DNA from: Agromyces sp. Marseille-P2726
Lineage (GTDB): Bacteria; Actinomycetota; Actinomycetes; Actinomycetales; Microbacteriaceae
Direction: 5' to 3'
DNA length: 64,000 nt
NCBI RefSeq assembly: GCF_902809835.1
Contig: NZ_CADDWM010000014.1
Location: 62,001 to 126,000, forward strand
Positions within the stretch are counted from its first letter, which is position 1. Each line of letters begins with the position of its first letter. A program made the translations under genes and the position numbers. This document shows, one piece after another, positions 7,653-16,629 of this stretch. The notes beneath the pieces are model-generated. The model was given only the letters and a program-made list of their open reading frames with translations. It had not been told where the DNA came from and searched no databases.

Positions 7653-9128
7653 GTGAACACTCCTGTGCCCTCCACCACCTTCGTCGACGACACCCGGGCG
7701 CGTGCCGCAACGCGCACGGCGACTGCCTCCTCGCTGCGAGAGACCCTCGGACAGCTCCGCGGTCGCATCGACGGGCGGGTCGTCATGCCCGCCGACCCCG
7801 ACTGGGACGAGGCCCGCGCCGCATGGAACCTCGCCGTCGATCAGCGACCCGTCGCCGTGGTCCTTCCCGAGAGCGTCGACGACATCGTCCGCACCGTCCG
7901 AACCGCGAGGAGCCTCGGACTCGGCGTCGCGCCGCAGGGCACCGGGCACAACGCGGGGCCGCTGGCGGGCCGCAACGGGCTCGCCGACGCCATCCTGGTG
8001 CGCACCTCCCCGATGCGGGGCGTGCACGTCGATGCCGAACGGCGCCTCGCGCGGGTCGAGCCGGGCGCGGTCTGGGCCGACGTCGTCGCCGCGGCGGCGC
8101 CGCACGGCCTCGCCGCGCTCGCCGGCTCGTCGCACGACGTCGGCGTGGTCGGCTACACGCTCGGCGGCGGCGTCAGCTGGCTGGCTCGCTCGCACGGGCT
8201 GGCCGCGAACCAGGTGCTCGCCGTCGAACTCGTCACCGCCGACGGCGAACACCGTCGCGTCGACGCCGACCACGACCCCGAGCTCTTCTGGGCCCTCCGC
8301 GGCGGCGGGGGAGACTTCGGAGTCGTCACCGCCCTCGAGTTCCGCCTGTTCCCGATCGCCGAGGTCACAGCCGGCACGCTCTTCTTCCCGCTCGAGCGGG
8401 CCGAGGAGGTGCTCCAGGCCTGGGCCGAGTGGACCACCACGGTGCCCGACACCGTCACCTCCGTCGGACGCGTGCTCCGATTCCCGCCGCTGCCCGAGCT
8501 GCCCCCGTTCCTGTCGGGAGCGTCGTTCGTCGTCGTGGAGGCCGTGCTCCAGGAATCGCCCGAGCGTGCCGATCAGCTGCTCGCGCCGCTGCGCGCACTT
8601 CACCCCGCGATGGACTCGGTGCATCCGCAACCGGTTGCGGAGCTGCTCCAACTGCATATGGACCCGCCCGCACCCGTGCCGGGCGCCGGCGACGGCATGT
8701 CGCTGCGCGAGCTCTCGCCCGCCGCGGTGCGGGCGTTCGTCGCGGCCGTGGGTCCCGAATCGGGCAGTGCGCTCCTCTCTGCCGAGATCCGCCACCTCGG
8801 GGGCGCGCTCGATCCGCAGGTCGCGTATGCAACGGCTGCCGAAGAGGACACGCCCGAGCCGGGCGCGGTCGCCGGATTCGACGCGCAGTACCTCGTCTAC
8901 GGCGTCGCGATCGCGGTGCCCGGCATGGAGGATGCCATCGCGGCATCCCTCGGGCGGCTGCTCTCCGGTGTCGAGCCCTGGCGTGCGGAGGTCGATTACC
9001 TCAACTTCGCCGAGCACGAGCGGCCTGCCGAGCGCATCTTCGGCGAGCGCGTGCACCGCCTGCGCGCAGTGAAGAACGCCGTGGATCCCACGGGCGTCAT
9101 CCGTTCCAACCACCCCGTTCGCCGCTGA
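7653..9128 (+). CDS. FAD-linked oxidase (berberine-bridge-enzyme-like)
   Basis: 491 aa. The N-terminal PCMH-type FAD domain shows PVAVVLPESVDDIVRTVR, then GTGHNAGPLAG with the His expected to be 8-alpha-linked to FAD, and VGYTLGGGVSWLARSHGLAA. The C-terminus carries the BBE segment around VDYLNFAEHE and ends NPVIRSNHP-like (ATGVIRSNHPVRR region), typical of BBE/6-hydroxynicotine-oxidase relatives. It would oxidise an alcohol, amine or sugar with O2; the substrate is unknown. The GTG start at 7653 follows AAAGGA at 7639-7644. The gene stands alone, divergent from the broken LLM gene. Confidence 0.9.
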   Translation: MNTPVPSTTFVDDTRARAATRTATASSLRETLGQLRGRIDGRVVMPADPDWDEARAAWNLAVDQRPVAVVLPESVDDIVRTVRTARSLGLGVAPQGTGHNAGPLAGRNGLADAILVRTSPMRGVHVDAERRLARVEPGAVWADVVAAAAPHGLAALAGSSHDVGVVGYTLGGGVSWLARSHGLAANQVLAVELVTADGEHRRVDADHDPELFWALRGGGGDFGVVTALEFRLFPIAEVTAGTLFFPLERAEEVLQAWAEWTTTVPDTVTSVGRVLRFPPLPELPPFLSGASFVVVEAVLQESPERADQLLAPLRALHPAMDSVHPQPVAELLQLHMDPPAPVPGAGDGMSLRELSPAAVRAFVAAVGPESGSALLSAEIRHLGGALDPQVAYATAAEEDTPEPGAVAGFDAQYLVYGVAIAVPGMEDAIAASLGRLLSGVEPWRAEVDYLNFAEHERPAERIFGERVHRLRAVKNAVDPTGVIRSNHPVRR

Positions 9129-9208
9129 CGAGGGGTGTCGTTCGTGACCGGGCCTTCATAGGCTGGGACGAGCGACACCCAACGTCGCGGGAAACCGGGG
9201 AGGTACCA

Positions 9209-10393
9209 ATGTCGGTCCACTACGAGCTGCCCACGACCGCCGACTTCGCCACGCTGGCCGGCCCGCACGCCCCGGCCATCAGCATCTACGCCTCGACTTC
9301 GCCGGTCGTGACCGAACGCGAACGCGCCGAGGTCGCCGTCAAGAGCGCCTTCGACGAGGCGATCGAGCGCGTGAGATCATCGGGAGCAACCGCCGCTGAG
9401 ATCGACCGGCTCCGCGAGGAACGAGACGCGATCCTCGGCGACGCGGAGCTCTGGGCGGGCCTCGCCCGCTCGCTCGCGATCTTCGTCTCACCGGGTTTCA
9501 GCGAGGTGTTCGTGCTCCCGAACCAGCTCGACGACGCGGTGCACGTCGGCTCGCACTTCACCCTCGGGCAGCTGCTTCGTGCACCGAGCCAGGACCAGGA
9601 GGCGTTCGCCGTCGCCATCTCGTCGAACGAGTGGTCGCTGTGGCACGCGACACCGACCGACCGTGCCGTGCAGATGCCGGTCGACCCCAACCTGCCCAAG
9701 AGCGCCGACGAGGCATCCAATCGCGAGCCCGGCGAGCTCGGGCAGCGCCGCGGCAGCGGACACGGCGACCGCGGCATGAGCGAGGAGGACCGCCGTTCCA
9801 CGACCCTCGACATCTACGCCAAGCGGGTCGCCGATGCCGTCCGCCAGGAGCTCCTGACGCACGACCCCGATGAGCGCGTACCGCTCATCGTGTTCGCCGC
9901 CGAGCCGATGCTGAGCCAGTTCATCGATCGTGCCCGCAACGGTCGCCGACTCGTGCCGGTGCAGGGCGCCCCCGATCGTCTCGGGGCGGCAGAGCTCGAC
10001 GAGGCCGTGCGACGCGAGCTGGCGAGCCTGAACATCTCCGAGGCCAAGCAGGCGATCCACGGCCTCGTCGAAGGCAGCGCCGGTCGTGTCGAGCGCGATC
10101 TGGCCGCGATCGCCCGGCTCGCGGCCGAGGGTGCCGTCGAGACGCTCTGGTTCGACTTCACGAGGTCGGTGAACGGCACGCTCGACCAGGAGACCGGAGC
10201 CGTGCAGTTCGCCATGGGCAACGGCGAGGGCGAGGAACTGCAGGACGGGACGCAGGCCGGCGACGTGCTCCCGCAGCTCGCGCTCCTCGTCATCTCGAAG
10301 GGCGGCAAGGTCGTCACGGTCCGCAGCGACGATCTCGATGGTGACGTGTGGTCGGCGCCCGCGATGGCCGAGCTTCGGTACGCGCTCGCCTGA
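9209..10393 (+). CDS. baeRF-family protein (bacterial eRF1-like, baeRF11-type)
   Basis: 394 aa. The sequence pattern fits the bacterial archaeo-eukaryotic release-factor family: an N-terminal domain with AISIYASTSP, a middle region with FVLPNQLDDAVHVGSHFTLG and VAISSNEWSLWHAT, and a C-terminal L7Ae-like domain (VETLWFDFTRSVNGTLDQE ending in VWSAPAMAELRYALA). By family knowledge these are predicted to act on stalled ribosomes or peptidyl-tRNA; no GGQ tripeptide is obvious here. The ATG at 9209 has GGGGAGG just upstream, and a -10-like TAGGCT lies about 45 bp before it. A Gly/Arg/Glu-rich low-complexity segment near residues 170-195 separates the domains. Confidence 0.7.
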   Translation: MSVHYELPTTADFATLAGPHAPAISIYASTSPVVTERERAEVAVKSAFDEAIERVRSSGATAAEIDRLREERDAILGDAELWAGLARSLAIFVSPGFSEVFVLPNQLDDAVHVGSHFTLGQLLRAPSQDQEAFAVAISSNEWSLWHATPTDRAVQMPVDPNLPKSADEASNREPGELGQRRGSGHGDRGMSEEDRRSTTLDIYAKRVADAVRQELLTHDPDERVPLIVFAAEPMLSQFIDRARNGRRLVPVQGAPDRLGAAELDEAVRRELASLNISEAKQAIHGLVEGSAGRVERDLAAIARLAAEGAVETLWFDFTRSVNGTLDQETGAVQFAMGNGEGEELQDGTQAGDVLPQLALLVISKGGKVVTVRSDDLDGDVWSAPAMAELRYALA

Positions 10394-10407
10394 CGATCGG
10401 GATCGGT

Positions 10408-10812
10408 TTAGATGGATGCCGCGACGGCGCGCCCCGCGGCATCCGATCGCTTCGACCCCTGGTGGGCACCGCGGACGCGGCGCGCAGTTGCCCGCACCGG
10501 CACGACGATCGGATCGCGCCACCCGAAGCGGATCACGATCTCGGAGACCTCCGAGTCCTCGATGATCGCCTCGACCGTCGTTCGCGTGCGCTCGCGCACC
10601 ACGCGACGACGGGGCGGGGTCTCGCGGAGCTCGAGCCAGAGGCTTCCGGGGTGCGGAACGACGCCGGGATTCGCCGCGGCGAGCCGAAGCTCCCAGCCAC
10701 CGGTCGGACACAGGCCCGAGCCGATCACGTGGACGAGCCGGCCCTCGGACGTCTCGACCGTGGTCGCCGTGAAATCCCGGGCGGAGAAATCGCAGTGCAT
10801 CGGGGCATCCAT
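10408..10812 (-). CDS. Hypothetical protein, 134 aa
   Basis: Not recognised. The core (RLVHVIGSGLCPTGGWELRL, then ETPPRRRVVRERT and IVIRFGWRDPIVVPVRATA) reads as alternating beta-strands with no signal peptide or membrane segment, so a small cytosolic beta-rich domain is likely. The ATG at 10812 is supported by a TAGCGT hexamer 7 nt upstream (leaderless arrangement). It is divergent from the LLM gene at 10881. Confidence 0.6.
   Translation of the reverse strand: MDAPMHCDFSARDFTATTVETSEGRLVHVIGSGLCPTGGWELRLAAANPGVVPHPGSLWLELRETPPRRRVVRERTRTTVEAIIEDSEVSEIVIRFGWRDPIVVPVRATARRVRGAHQGSKRSDAAGRAVAASI
10414..10444. terminator. Hairpin between convergent genes
   Basis: GGATGCCGCG pairs perfectly with CGCGGCATCC (10-bp arms) over an 11-nt loop. 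It lies 21 bp past the baeRF-like stop and inside the last codons of the convergent 134-aa gene, so it also encodes part of that protein (SDAAGRAVAA). Likely a bidirectional or plus-strand terminator. Confidence 0.5.
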
Positions 10813-10819
10813 CTCACCG

Positions 10820-10825
10820 ACGCTA
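10820..10825 (-). promoter_or_regulatory. -10 element TAGCGT, leaderless promoter of the 134-aa gene
   Basis: TAGCGT followed by 7 nt and the ATG at 10812; the +1 would fall on or next to the start codon. Confidence 0.45.
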
Positions 10826-10880
10826 TTGGGCCGATCTCGCGCTGTCGTCAGTGCTGGCGCTGAGATGCGAGGCTGGGGGA

Positions 10881-11879
10881 ATGCGATTCGGAATGTTCGT
10901 TCCCCAGGGCTGGCGTCATGACCTCGTGGGCATCGAGCCCGCCGACCACTGGGACGCGATGCACTCGCTGGCCGCCTACGCCGATTCGCCCGATTCCGGC
11001 TGGGAGTCGATCTGGGTCTACGACCACTTCCACACGGTGCCGGTGGTGTCGCGGTCCGAGGGCGCGCACGAGGCGTGGGCCCTCATGGCGGCGTACGCGG
11101 CGTCGACGTCACGCGTGCGGATCGGCCAGATGTGCACGTGCATGAGCTACCGCAACCCGGCGTACCTCGCCAAGGTCGCCGCGACGGTCGACGTGATCTC
11201 GGGCGGGCGACTCGAGATGGGCATCGGCGGCGGCTGGTACGAGCACGAGTGGCGGGCCTACGGATACGGCTTCCCACCCGTCGCCGAGCGACTCGGCCGG
11301 CTGCGCGAGGGCGTCGAGATCATGCGGCAGGCGTGGACCACCGGGTCCGCCACCCTCGACGGCAGGTACTACCAGGTCGACGGCGCGATCGTGCAGCCCA
11401 GACCGCTGCAGGCCGACGGCGTCCCGATGTGGGTGGCCGGGGGCGGTGAGCAGGTCACGCTCAAGATCGCCGCGACGTACGCGTCGTACACGAACTTCAC
11501 CGGCACTCCCGACGAGTTCGCGCACAAGAGCGACGTGCTCCGCGGGCACTGCGAGAAGCTCGGCAGGGACTTCGACGAGATCACCCGCTCCAGCAACTTC
11601 AACACCGTGATCGGGTCGGATGCCGCGGATGTCGCTGCGCGACTCGATCGCCTCGAGGCGCGCCTCTCGCCGTACCTCGGCCCCGAGAAGATGGCCCGCT
11701 ACCTGGCCGACCTGCACGCGCCCAACGCCCTGGTCGGGACGCCCTCGGAGGTCGTGGCGAAGCTCGCGGAACGTCGGGGGCTCGGGCTCTCGTACGCGAT
11801 CCACTACTTTCCCGAGGCCGCGTACGACCGGTCGGGGCTGGAGCTCTTCGCGTCGGAGGTCATGCCGGCGCTCCGGTGA
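10881..11879 (+). CDS. LLM-class (F420-type) oxidoreductase
   Basis: 332 aa, complete. TIM-barrel hallmarks of F420/FMN luciferase-like enzymes: MRFGMFVPQGW start, WESIWVYDHFHTVPVV, RVRIGQMCTCMSYRNPAYLA, DVISGGRLEMGIGGGWYEHE, RLREGVEIMRQAW, VQPRPLQADGVPMWVAGGGE. This subgroup is usually called LLM class F420-dependent oxidoreductase. The substrate is unknown. The start fits a leaderless pattern (GAGGCT, 6 nt, ATG). The downstream mycoredoxin gene is convergent. Confidence 0.88.
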   Translation: MRFGMFVPQGWRHDLVGIEPADHWDAMHSLAAYADSPDSGWESIWVYDHFHTVPVVSRSEGAHEAWALMAAYAASTSRVRIGQMCTCMSYRNPAYLAKVAATVDVISGGRLEMGIGGGWYEHEWRAYGYGFPPVAERLGRLREGVEIMRQAWTTGSATLDGRYYQVDGAIVQPRPLQADGVPMWVAGGGEQVTLKIAATYASYTNFTGTPDEFAHKSDVLRGHCEKLGRDFDEITRSSNFNTVIGSDAADVAARLDRLEARLSPYLGPEKMARYLADLHAPNALVGTPSEVVAKLAERRGLGLSYAIHYFPEAAYDRSGLELFASEVMPALR

Positions 11880-11913
11880 ACACGGCGCCTGCTTCCGGCG
11901 CGCTCGGCTCGAG

Positions 11914-12192
11914 CTACGCGGCGAGCTCCTCGTCGAGCTTCGCGGCGAGCTCGGCGTCGGTCGGCTCGGTGAAGTGCGTGCCGTCGGGGAAGACGACCAC
12001 GGGGATCTGGGTACGCCCGCTGATGGCCTTCGCCCGGTCGGCGGCGTCGGGGATCGCCTCGAGGTCGACGTACTCGTAGTCGACGCCGCGACGGTCGAGC
12101 AGCGCCTTCGAGCGGCGGCAGTCGCTGCACCAGTCGGCGCCGTACATCGTGATGCGGGCAGGGTTCAGGTCGGGATTCGCAGGGAAGGTCAT
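11914..12192 (-). CDS. Mycoredoxin/glutaredoxin-like protein
   Basis: 92 aa. Thioredoxin-fold mini-protein with MYGADWCSDCRRSKALLDRR, whose CSDC replaces the glutaredoxin CPYC, followed by VDYEYVDLEAI and the cis-Pro loop QIPVVVFPDG. In Actinobacteria such proteins reduce mycothiol mixed disulfides (mycoredoxin-1 type), although an S-D between the cysteines makes a role in general thiol exchange equally likely. The start at 12192 is preceded by TTTGGAG. It is divergent from the DUF1905 gene. Confidence 0.85.
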   Translation of the reverse strand: MTFPANPDLNPARITMYGADWCSDCRRSKALLDRRGVDYEYVDLEAIPDAADRAKAISGRTQIPVVVFPDGTHFTEPTDAELAAKLDEELAA

Positions 12193-12261
12193 GACTCCAA
12201 AGATATGCATGGAATCTGATCGTCGTTCCCAGCTTGGCCGCCTGATGGCAGACTCGGGCCC

Positions 12262-12696
12262 ATGCGGTTCGAGACGACGATGTTCCTGTCGGGCAACAAC
12301 ACCGGCATCGAGGTGCCGCCCGAGGTGATCGAGGCGCTCGGCGCCGGGAAGAAGCCGCCCGTGAAGGTCACGGTGAACGGGTTCGAGTACCGCAGCACCG
12401 TCGCGGTCATGGGTGGGAGGTTCCTGATCCCGTTCAGTTCCGACAAGCGCGCGGCCACCGGAATCCAGGGCGGCGACCCGATCGTGGTCGAACTGGAGGT
12501 GGACAGCGAGCCGCGCACGGTGGAGGTGCCCGACGACCTGGCGGCGGCGCTCGACGCGGCGCCCGGTGCCCGGGCGGCCTGGGAGAAGCTTCCGCCGAGC
12601 CACAAGAAGGCCCACGTCACCGCGGTCGAGTCGGCGAAGGCGCCCGAGACTCGGCAGCGCCGCATTTCGAAGGCGGTCGAGTCGCTGTCGGGGTGA
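12262..12696 (+). CDS. DUF1905/YdeI-like (OmdA) domain protein
   Basis: 144 aa. The N-terminal DUF1905 barrel (FLSGNNTGIEVPPEVIEALG, then KVTVNGFEYRSTVAVMGGR and RAATGIQGGDPIVVELEVD) is followed by a YdeI/OmpD-associated tail with WEKLPPSHKKAHVTAVESAK. These are small cytosolic proteins with no firm function. CAGACT lies 7 nt before the ATG. About 185 bp downstream to the convergent helicase gene hold nothing I recognise. Confidence 0.8.
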   Translation: MRFETTMFLSGNNTGIEVPPEVIEALGAGKKPPVKVTVNGFEYRSTVAVMGGRFLIPFSSDKRAATGIQGGDPIVVELEVDSEPRTVEVPDDLAAALDAAPGARAAWEKLPPSHKKAHVTAVESAKAPETRQRRISKAVESLSG

Positions 12697-12881
12697 CGCC
12701 GACCCGGGGACGGCCGCGGCGACGAGTCACCCTCAGCTCGAGAAAGCAGGGCGACACGCCGCGGCGACAGCGAGGACAGGGCCGACCCACCGGTTCTCGC
12801 GTCTGCGCCCTGTATCCGCGGCCTCGCACCGCCCTCGCGTGGTGTGTGCGCCTGCGTGGGCCCGAGCGCGGCGCGGCGCAC

Positions 12882-15800
12882 TCAGGCCGACAGCATGGCG
12901 CGCGCCGGCGTGTCGGCACCCACGAGGCGGATGAATGCGCTGAGCTGCGCGACGCCGTCGGGCGTGCGCGGCAGCGTGTCGAGGAGTCCGGGCGAGTACA
13001 CGAGGTAGGCCGCCCACTTGGCGCGCGAGATGGCCACGTTCAGCCGGTTCTTCAGGAGCAGGAACTCCACGCCGCGCGGCGCGGCCGCCGCCGATGACGC
13101 CGCCAGCGACACGACGGCCACCGCCGCCTCCTGGCCCTGGAACTTGTCGACCGTGCCGACGGGCACGTCGCGGTAGCCCGCGGCGTCGAGCGACGAGCGG
13201 ACCTCGGTGAGCTGCGCGTTGTACGGGGTGACCACGATGAGGTCGCGTTGGCTGAGTGCGCGCGGTGCGGATGCGGCATCCGTGGCGTCGACCCACGTGC
13301 GCCCGAGCAGGCCGCGCACGAGGTCGACGACGACGAGCGCCTCTTCGGGCGAGGCGGTGGCATTGCCGACGTGCTCGACGGGGATCGGCACGAGCCCCGG
13401 CGGGACGCCGTCGAGGCGGCGCAGCGACGCCACCTCGTGCGAGTGCAGCTCGCCGTCGTACGAGAGGTGCGAGACCGGTTCGGCGACCGCGGGATGCATG
13501 CGCCGGCTCTCGGCGAGGAAGTACCCGTACTCGGGAGGCAGCACGTCGTGGCCGTCGGCCACCCACCCGAGGGCGGAGGCGTCGACCGGCTCGGGATGGT
13601 TGCCCTGACTCACCTGCGGCAGCTGCTGCGGGTCGCCGAGCAGGAGCAGGTTGCGCGCCGCGACCGACGCGGCGATGGTCGACGCGAGCGAGAACTGCCC
13701 CGCCTCGTCGATGACGAGCAGGTCGAGCGAGCCGCGGGGCACGCGGTCGGCGTTCGCGAAGTCCCAGGCGGTGCCGCCGACGACGAATCCGGATGCCGCG
13801 TGTTCGGCTGCGAACCCGGCGACGCCGTCTTTCGTGATGGTCGTGTACGCGTGGTTGCCCGGCTGGCGCGGGTCTTTCGGCGCCTTGGCCACGAGGTCGG
13901 GCGCGAGGCCCGCGCGGATCGTGGCGTCGAGCACGTTCTCGACCACCGCGTGCGACTGGGCGACGACCCCGATCTTCCACCGGTGCTTCGACACGAGCTC
14001 GGTGATCACGTGCGAGGCGACGTAGGTCTTGCCCGTGCCTGGCGGGCCCTGCACGGCGAGGTACGAGTCGTCGAGGGCGCGCAGCGACGCGATGACGGAC
14101 GGCACGTAGTCGTGATCGGCGAGCGGGGCGAGCCCGGTGCCTCGGGTGCGAGGCGGGGTTCGACGCAGGATGTCGACCGACGGGTTCTTCGGCCACGCGA
14201 ACGGGTAGAGGCCCGCGAGCTCCTGCGCCCACTCGGCGATGGCGCCCTGCTGTCGGCCGGCGCTCGGGGGTGCGCCGGGAACGACGGCCATGGGCAGCTC
14301 CGACCAGGTCGCTCCGGCGACGGAGCGCTCTTCAATGACGAGCCCGTCGTCGAGCACCTCGAGCACCCGTACCGAGTTCGGCGTGCGCGAGCCGGGTCTG
14401 AGTCCGAAGCGCGGGAACGGCGCAGGGGAGTCGTAGAGCACGAACAGCTCTGCGCCGACACTGAACTTCGAGCCTGGAGCGACGCGCCCGCGCAGTCGCA
14501 CGTGCCGGCGGTCGCTGCGCTGCGGCTCCTCGCGATACCAGCGCTGCTCGACGTGCGAGATCGCGGGGTCGACGACGAGCACGTCGCGGTGGTCCTCCCA
14601 GGCCTCGACGGGCTGCTCGACACGGAAGAAGTGCGACCACCAGAAGGTCTTCGCCTCGCGGTCGTGATAGTCGATGGCGGCGGCCGCGAGGGCGAGGGCA
14701 GTGTGGTCGGCGTCGCGCTCGGGATCGTCGGGCGGGCCGGCGAGGCCGTGGAGCACGACCGCGAGCGGCGATCGCTCGTAGATCTTGCCCTCGGACTTCG
14801 CGGCCTCGACGAGGAGGGACTCGGGCACGGGCTCGACGCCGGCATCGCGTGCGAGACCCAGCAACCAGTCGCGAAGTCGCAACGTCGAGACGCAGTCGTA
14901 GCGGTTGTAGTCGGCCAGGTCGTCGAGCACGTACTGCGCCGCTTCGGCGCCGGCGAGGCCCGTCGCCGGGTCGAGCTCACCCGTCGCGAGCAGCTCGCGC
15001 GCGCGAACGTACTCGAGGATCGAGTCGCCGCCCGACTTCACGTCGGCCTCGCGCAGCTCGGTGCCCATGTAGAGCGGTTCGAGCTTCTTGATCGAGTACG
15101 ACCGGCTGCCCACGCGCACGGCCCGCTTCACGATCGGGTAGAGGTCGACGAGCACGCCGTCGGCCAGCAGCTGGTCGACCTCGGCCTCACCGACGCCGTG
15201 GCGGGCGGCGATCGTCAGCAGGTGCGTGCGCTCGTAGCTCGCGTAGTGGTAGATGTGCATGTCGGGATGGGCCGCACGGCGCGCCGCGACGAGCTCGAGG
15301 AAACGCTCGAGCGCCACCCGCTCTTCGGCGAAGCTGTGCGCCCACAGCGGGGTGTAGCGCTCGTCGGTGTCGATCATGCCGAACAGGTAGTCGAGACCCC
15401 AGTCGGTGGCTGCGCCCTCGGTGTAGAGGGGGTCGCCCTCGAAGTCGAAGAAGAGGTCACCGGGATCGGGGTGCGGGATCGCCGCGAGCGACGCCGCGTC
15501 GCGCACGACCACCGGCGGCGGAAGCGGTGGATCGTCGGGGAAGCGCTCGCCGGAGGCATCGGCCGCGGCCTCGGCCGCCTCGGCCTCGAGTTGCAGCCGT
15601 GCCTGGATGCGGTGGTTCTCGATCGTGCCGTCGAGGATGCCGGACACCGGGCCATCGGATGCCGCGAGCTCGTCGATCGTCGTGATGCCCGCGTCGAAGA
15701 GGGCCGCGCGCTGGGTGACGCGGAGTCCGGCGACGAGGAGCACGTCGCGGTGCGCCTGCACCTCGAGGTCGCAGGTGGGACACCGCCCGTCGAGGGCGTA

Positions 15801-16445
15801 GCGCGGGTCACCCCACGCGACCGGCCCGTCTTCGGACAGCCGCTCGGCGACGATCTGCTCGAGCCGCGCGCGTCGCAGCCGGTACACGGGGGCGATGTCG
15901 TCGAGTCGGTGCTCGCTGACGGTGCCGTCGCCGAGCAGCAGCTCGACGGTGTCGGCGCACGGCACGCCCGTGCGCTCGAGCTGCTCGGCGTACGCAGCGA
16001 GCTGGAGGAGCGCCGTGACGCGCGCGCGCCGGGCGAGCTTGGAGTCTTGCACGAGGTAGCGGCCGTCGGGTCGGCGCACGATGAAGTCGGCGAAGCCGAT
16101 GAAGCCGTCGTCGGCGAAGGTCGCCTGGAACACGACGGGCGCACCGGCCTCGAACGCCGCCCGGGTCGCGTCGACCGCCGCCGCGACGGCGGCCGCGTCG
16201 CGCACGTCGGGACGCGCGATCTCGACCACGCCCGGCCCGAACCGGGCGCGATACGCCTCGAGCACCCGGTGCTCGTGTTCGTCGCCCATGCGACCGGCCC
16301 GCTCGAGCATCACGTCTTCGGGATCGGGTACCGGGTCGATGCGCCCGAGCTTCGCGTCGAGCGCGCGCAGGAACGCGAACTCGCACTCGGACGCCTTCTT
16401 GAGGTCGCTCGCGCTCGTGACGACGGTGCCGTCGACCAGGTACAT
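12882..16445 (-). CDS. TM0106-type RecB-like nuclease / DEDD exonuclease / SF1 helicase
   Basis: 1187-aa three-part nucleic-acid enzyme. Residues ~1-170: RecB/PD-(D/E)XK nuclease core with GFADFIVRR (Asp), VQDSKLARR (DxK) and LLQLAAYAEQL. Residues ~330-500: RNase H-like exonuclease with LFFDFEGDP, HYASYERTH, LVDLYPIVK and ADYNRYDCVS carrying DEDD-type acids. Residues ~750-1187: UPF1/DNA2-like SF1 helicase with Walker A VQGPPGTGKT (about 800), LLVIDEAGQFSLAS (about 910), then LGDPQQLPQV and VDKFQGQEAAV. All motifs look intact. This matches 'TM0106 family RecB-like putative nuclease' fusions, presumed to act in DNA/RNA repair. It stands alone, with no CRISPR or toxin-antitoxin partners. GAAGGGAT precedes the ATG. 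Confidence 0.88.
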   Translation of the reverse strand: MYLVDGTVVTSASDLKKASECEFAFLRALDAKLGRIDPVPDPEDVMLERAGRMGDEHEHRVLEAYRARFGPGVVEIARPDVRDAAAVAAAVDATRAAFEAGAPVVFQATFADDGFIGFADFIVRRPDGRYLVQDSKLARRARVTALLQLAAYAEQLERTGVPCADTVELLLGDGTVSEHRLDDIAPVYRLRRARLEQIVAERLSEDGPVAWGDPRYALDGRCPTCDLEVQAHRDVLLVAGLRVTQRAALFDAGITTIDELAASDGPVSGILDGTIENHRIQARLQLEAEAAEAAADASGERFPDDPPLPPPVVVRDAASLAAIPHPDPGDLFFDFEGDPLYTEGAATDWGLDYLFGMIDTDERYTPLWAHSFAEERVALERFLELVAARRAAHPDMHIYHYASYERTHLLTIAARHGVGEAEVDQLLADGVLVDLYPIVKRAVRVGSRSYSIKKLEPLYMGTELREADVKSGGDSILEYVRARELLATGELDPATGLAGAEAAQYVLDDLADYNRYDCVSTLRLRDWLLGLARDAGVEPVPESLLVEAAKSEGKIYERSPLAVVLHGLAGPPDDPERDADHTALALAAAAIDYHDREAKTFWWSHFFRVEQPVEAWEDHRDVLVVDPAISHVEQRWYREEPQRSDRRHVRLRGRVAPGSKFSVGAELFVLYDSPAPFPRFGLRPGSRTPNSVRVLEVLDDGLVIEERSVAGATWSELPMAVVPGAPPSAGRQQGAIAEWAQELAGLYPFAWPKNPSVDILRRTPPRTRGTGLAPLADHDYVPSVIASLRALDDSYLAVQGPPGTGKTYVASHVITELVSKHRWKIGVVAQSHAVVENVLDATIRAGLAPDLVAKAPKDPRQPGNHAYTTITKDGVAGFAAEHAASGFVVGGTAWDFANADRVPRGSLDLLVIDEAGQFSLASTIAASVAARNLLLLGDPQQLPQVSQGNHPEPVDASALGWVADGHDVLPPEYGYFLAESRRMHPAVAEPVSHLSYDGELHSHEVASLRRLDGVPPGLVPIPVEHVGNATASPEEALVVVDLVRGLLGRTWVDATDAASAPRALSQRDLIVVTPYNAQLTEVRSSLDAAGYRDVPVGTVDKFQGQEAAVAVVSLAASSAAAAPRGVEFLLLKNRLNVAISRAKWAAYLVYSPGLLDTLPRTPDGVAQLSAFIRLVGADTPARAMLSA

Positions 16446-16629
16446 TCGGCATCCCTTCGTCGTTCCCGGTTTTCACCGTAGCCGCCGCCGCCGACATCCG
16501 CCGCCGTCGTCGGTCGCGCCCACGCCCCGGGGTCGTTCGTCGGTCGCAGATGATGCCGACGCGGCATCCGCGGGCCATGATGAGAGACGGATGCCGCGGC
16601 ATCCGACCCCCAGACGACGAGGAGCCCGC

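Noticed and set aside
7607-10393. 928-aa frame covering the FAD oxidase and baeRF genes
   Set aside because: Its first ~530 codons are Arg-rich out-of-frame reading of the FAD oxidase. Only the part from 9209 is supported.
12882-16445. RecB-nuclease/helicase as a defence system
   Set aside because: TM0106-type fusions are widespread and solitary here; there are no partner genes or island features to support a defence role.
13248-16481. 1077-aa plus-strand ORF opposite the helicase gene
   Set aside because: Antisense shadow caused by high GC. The minus-strand product has intact nuclease and helicase motifs and this one none.
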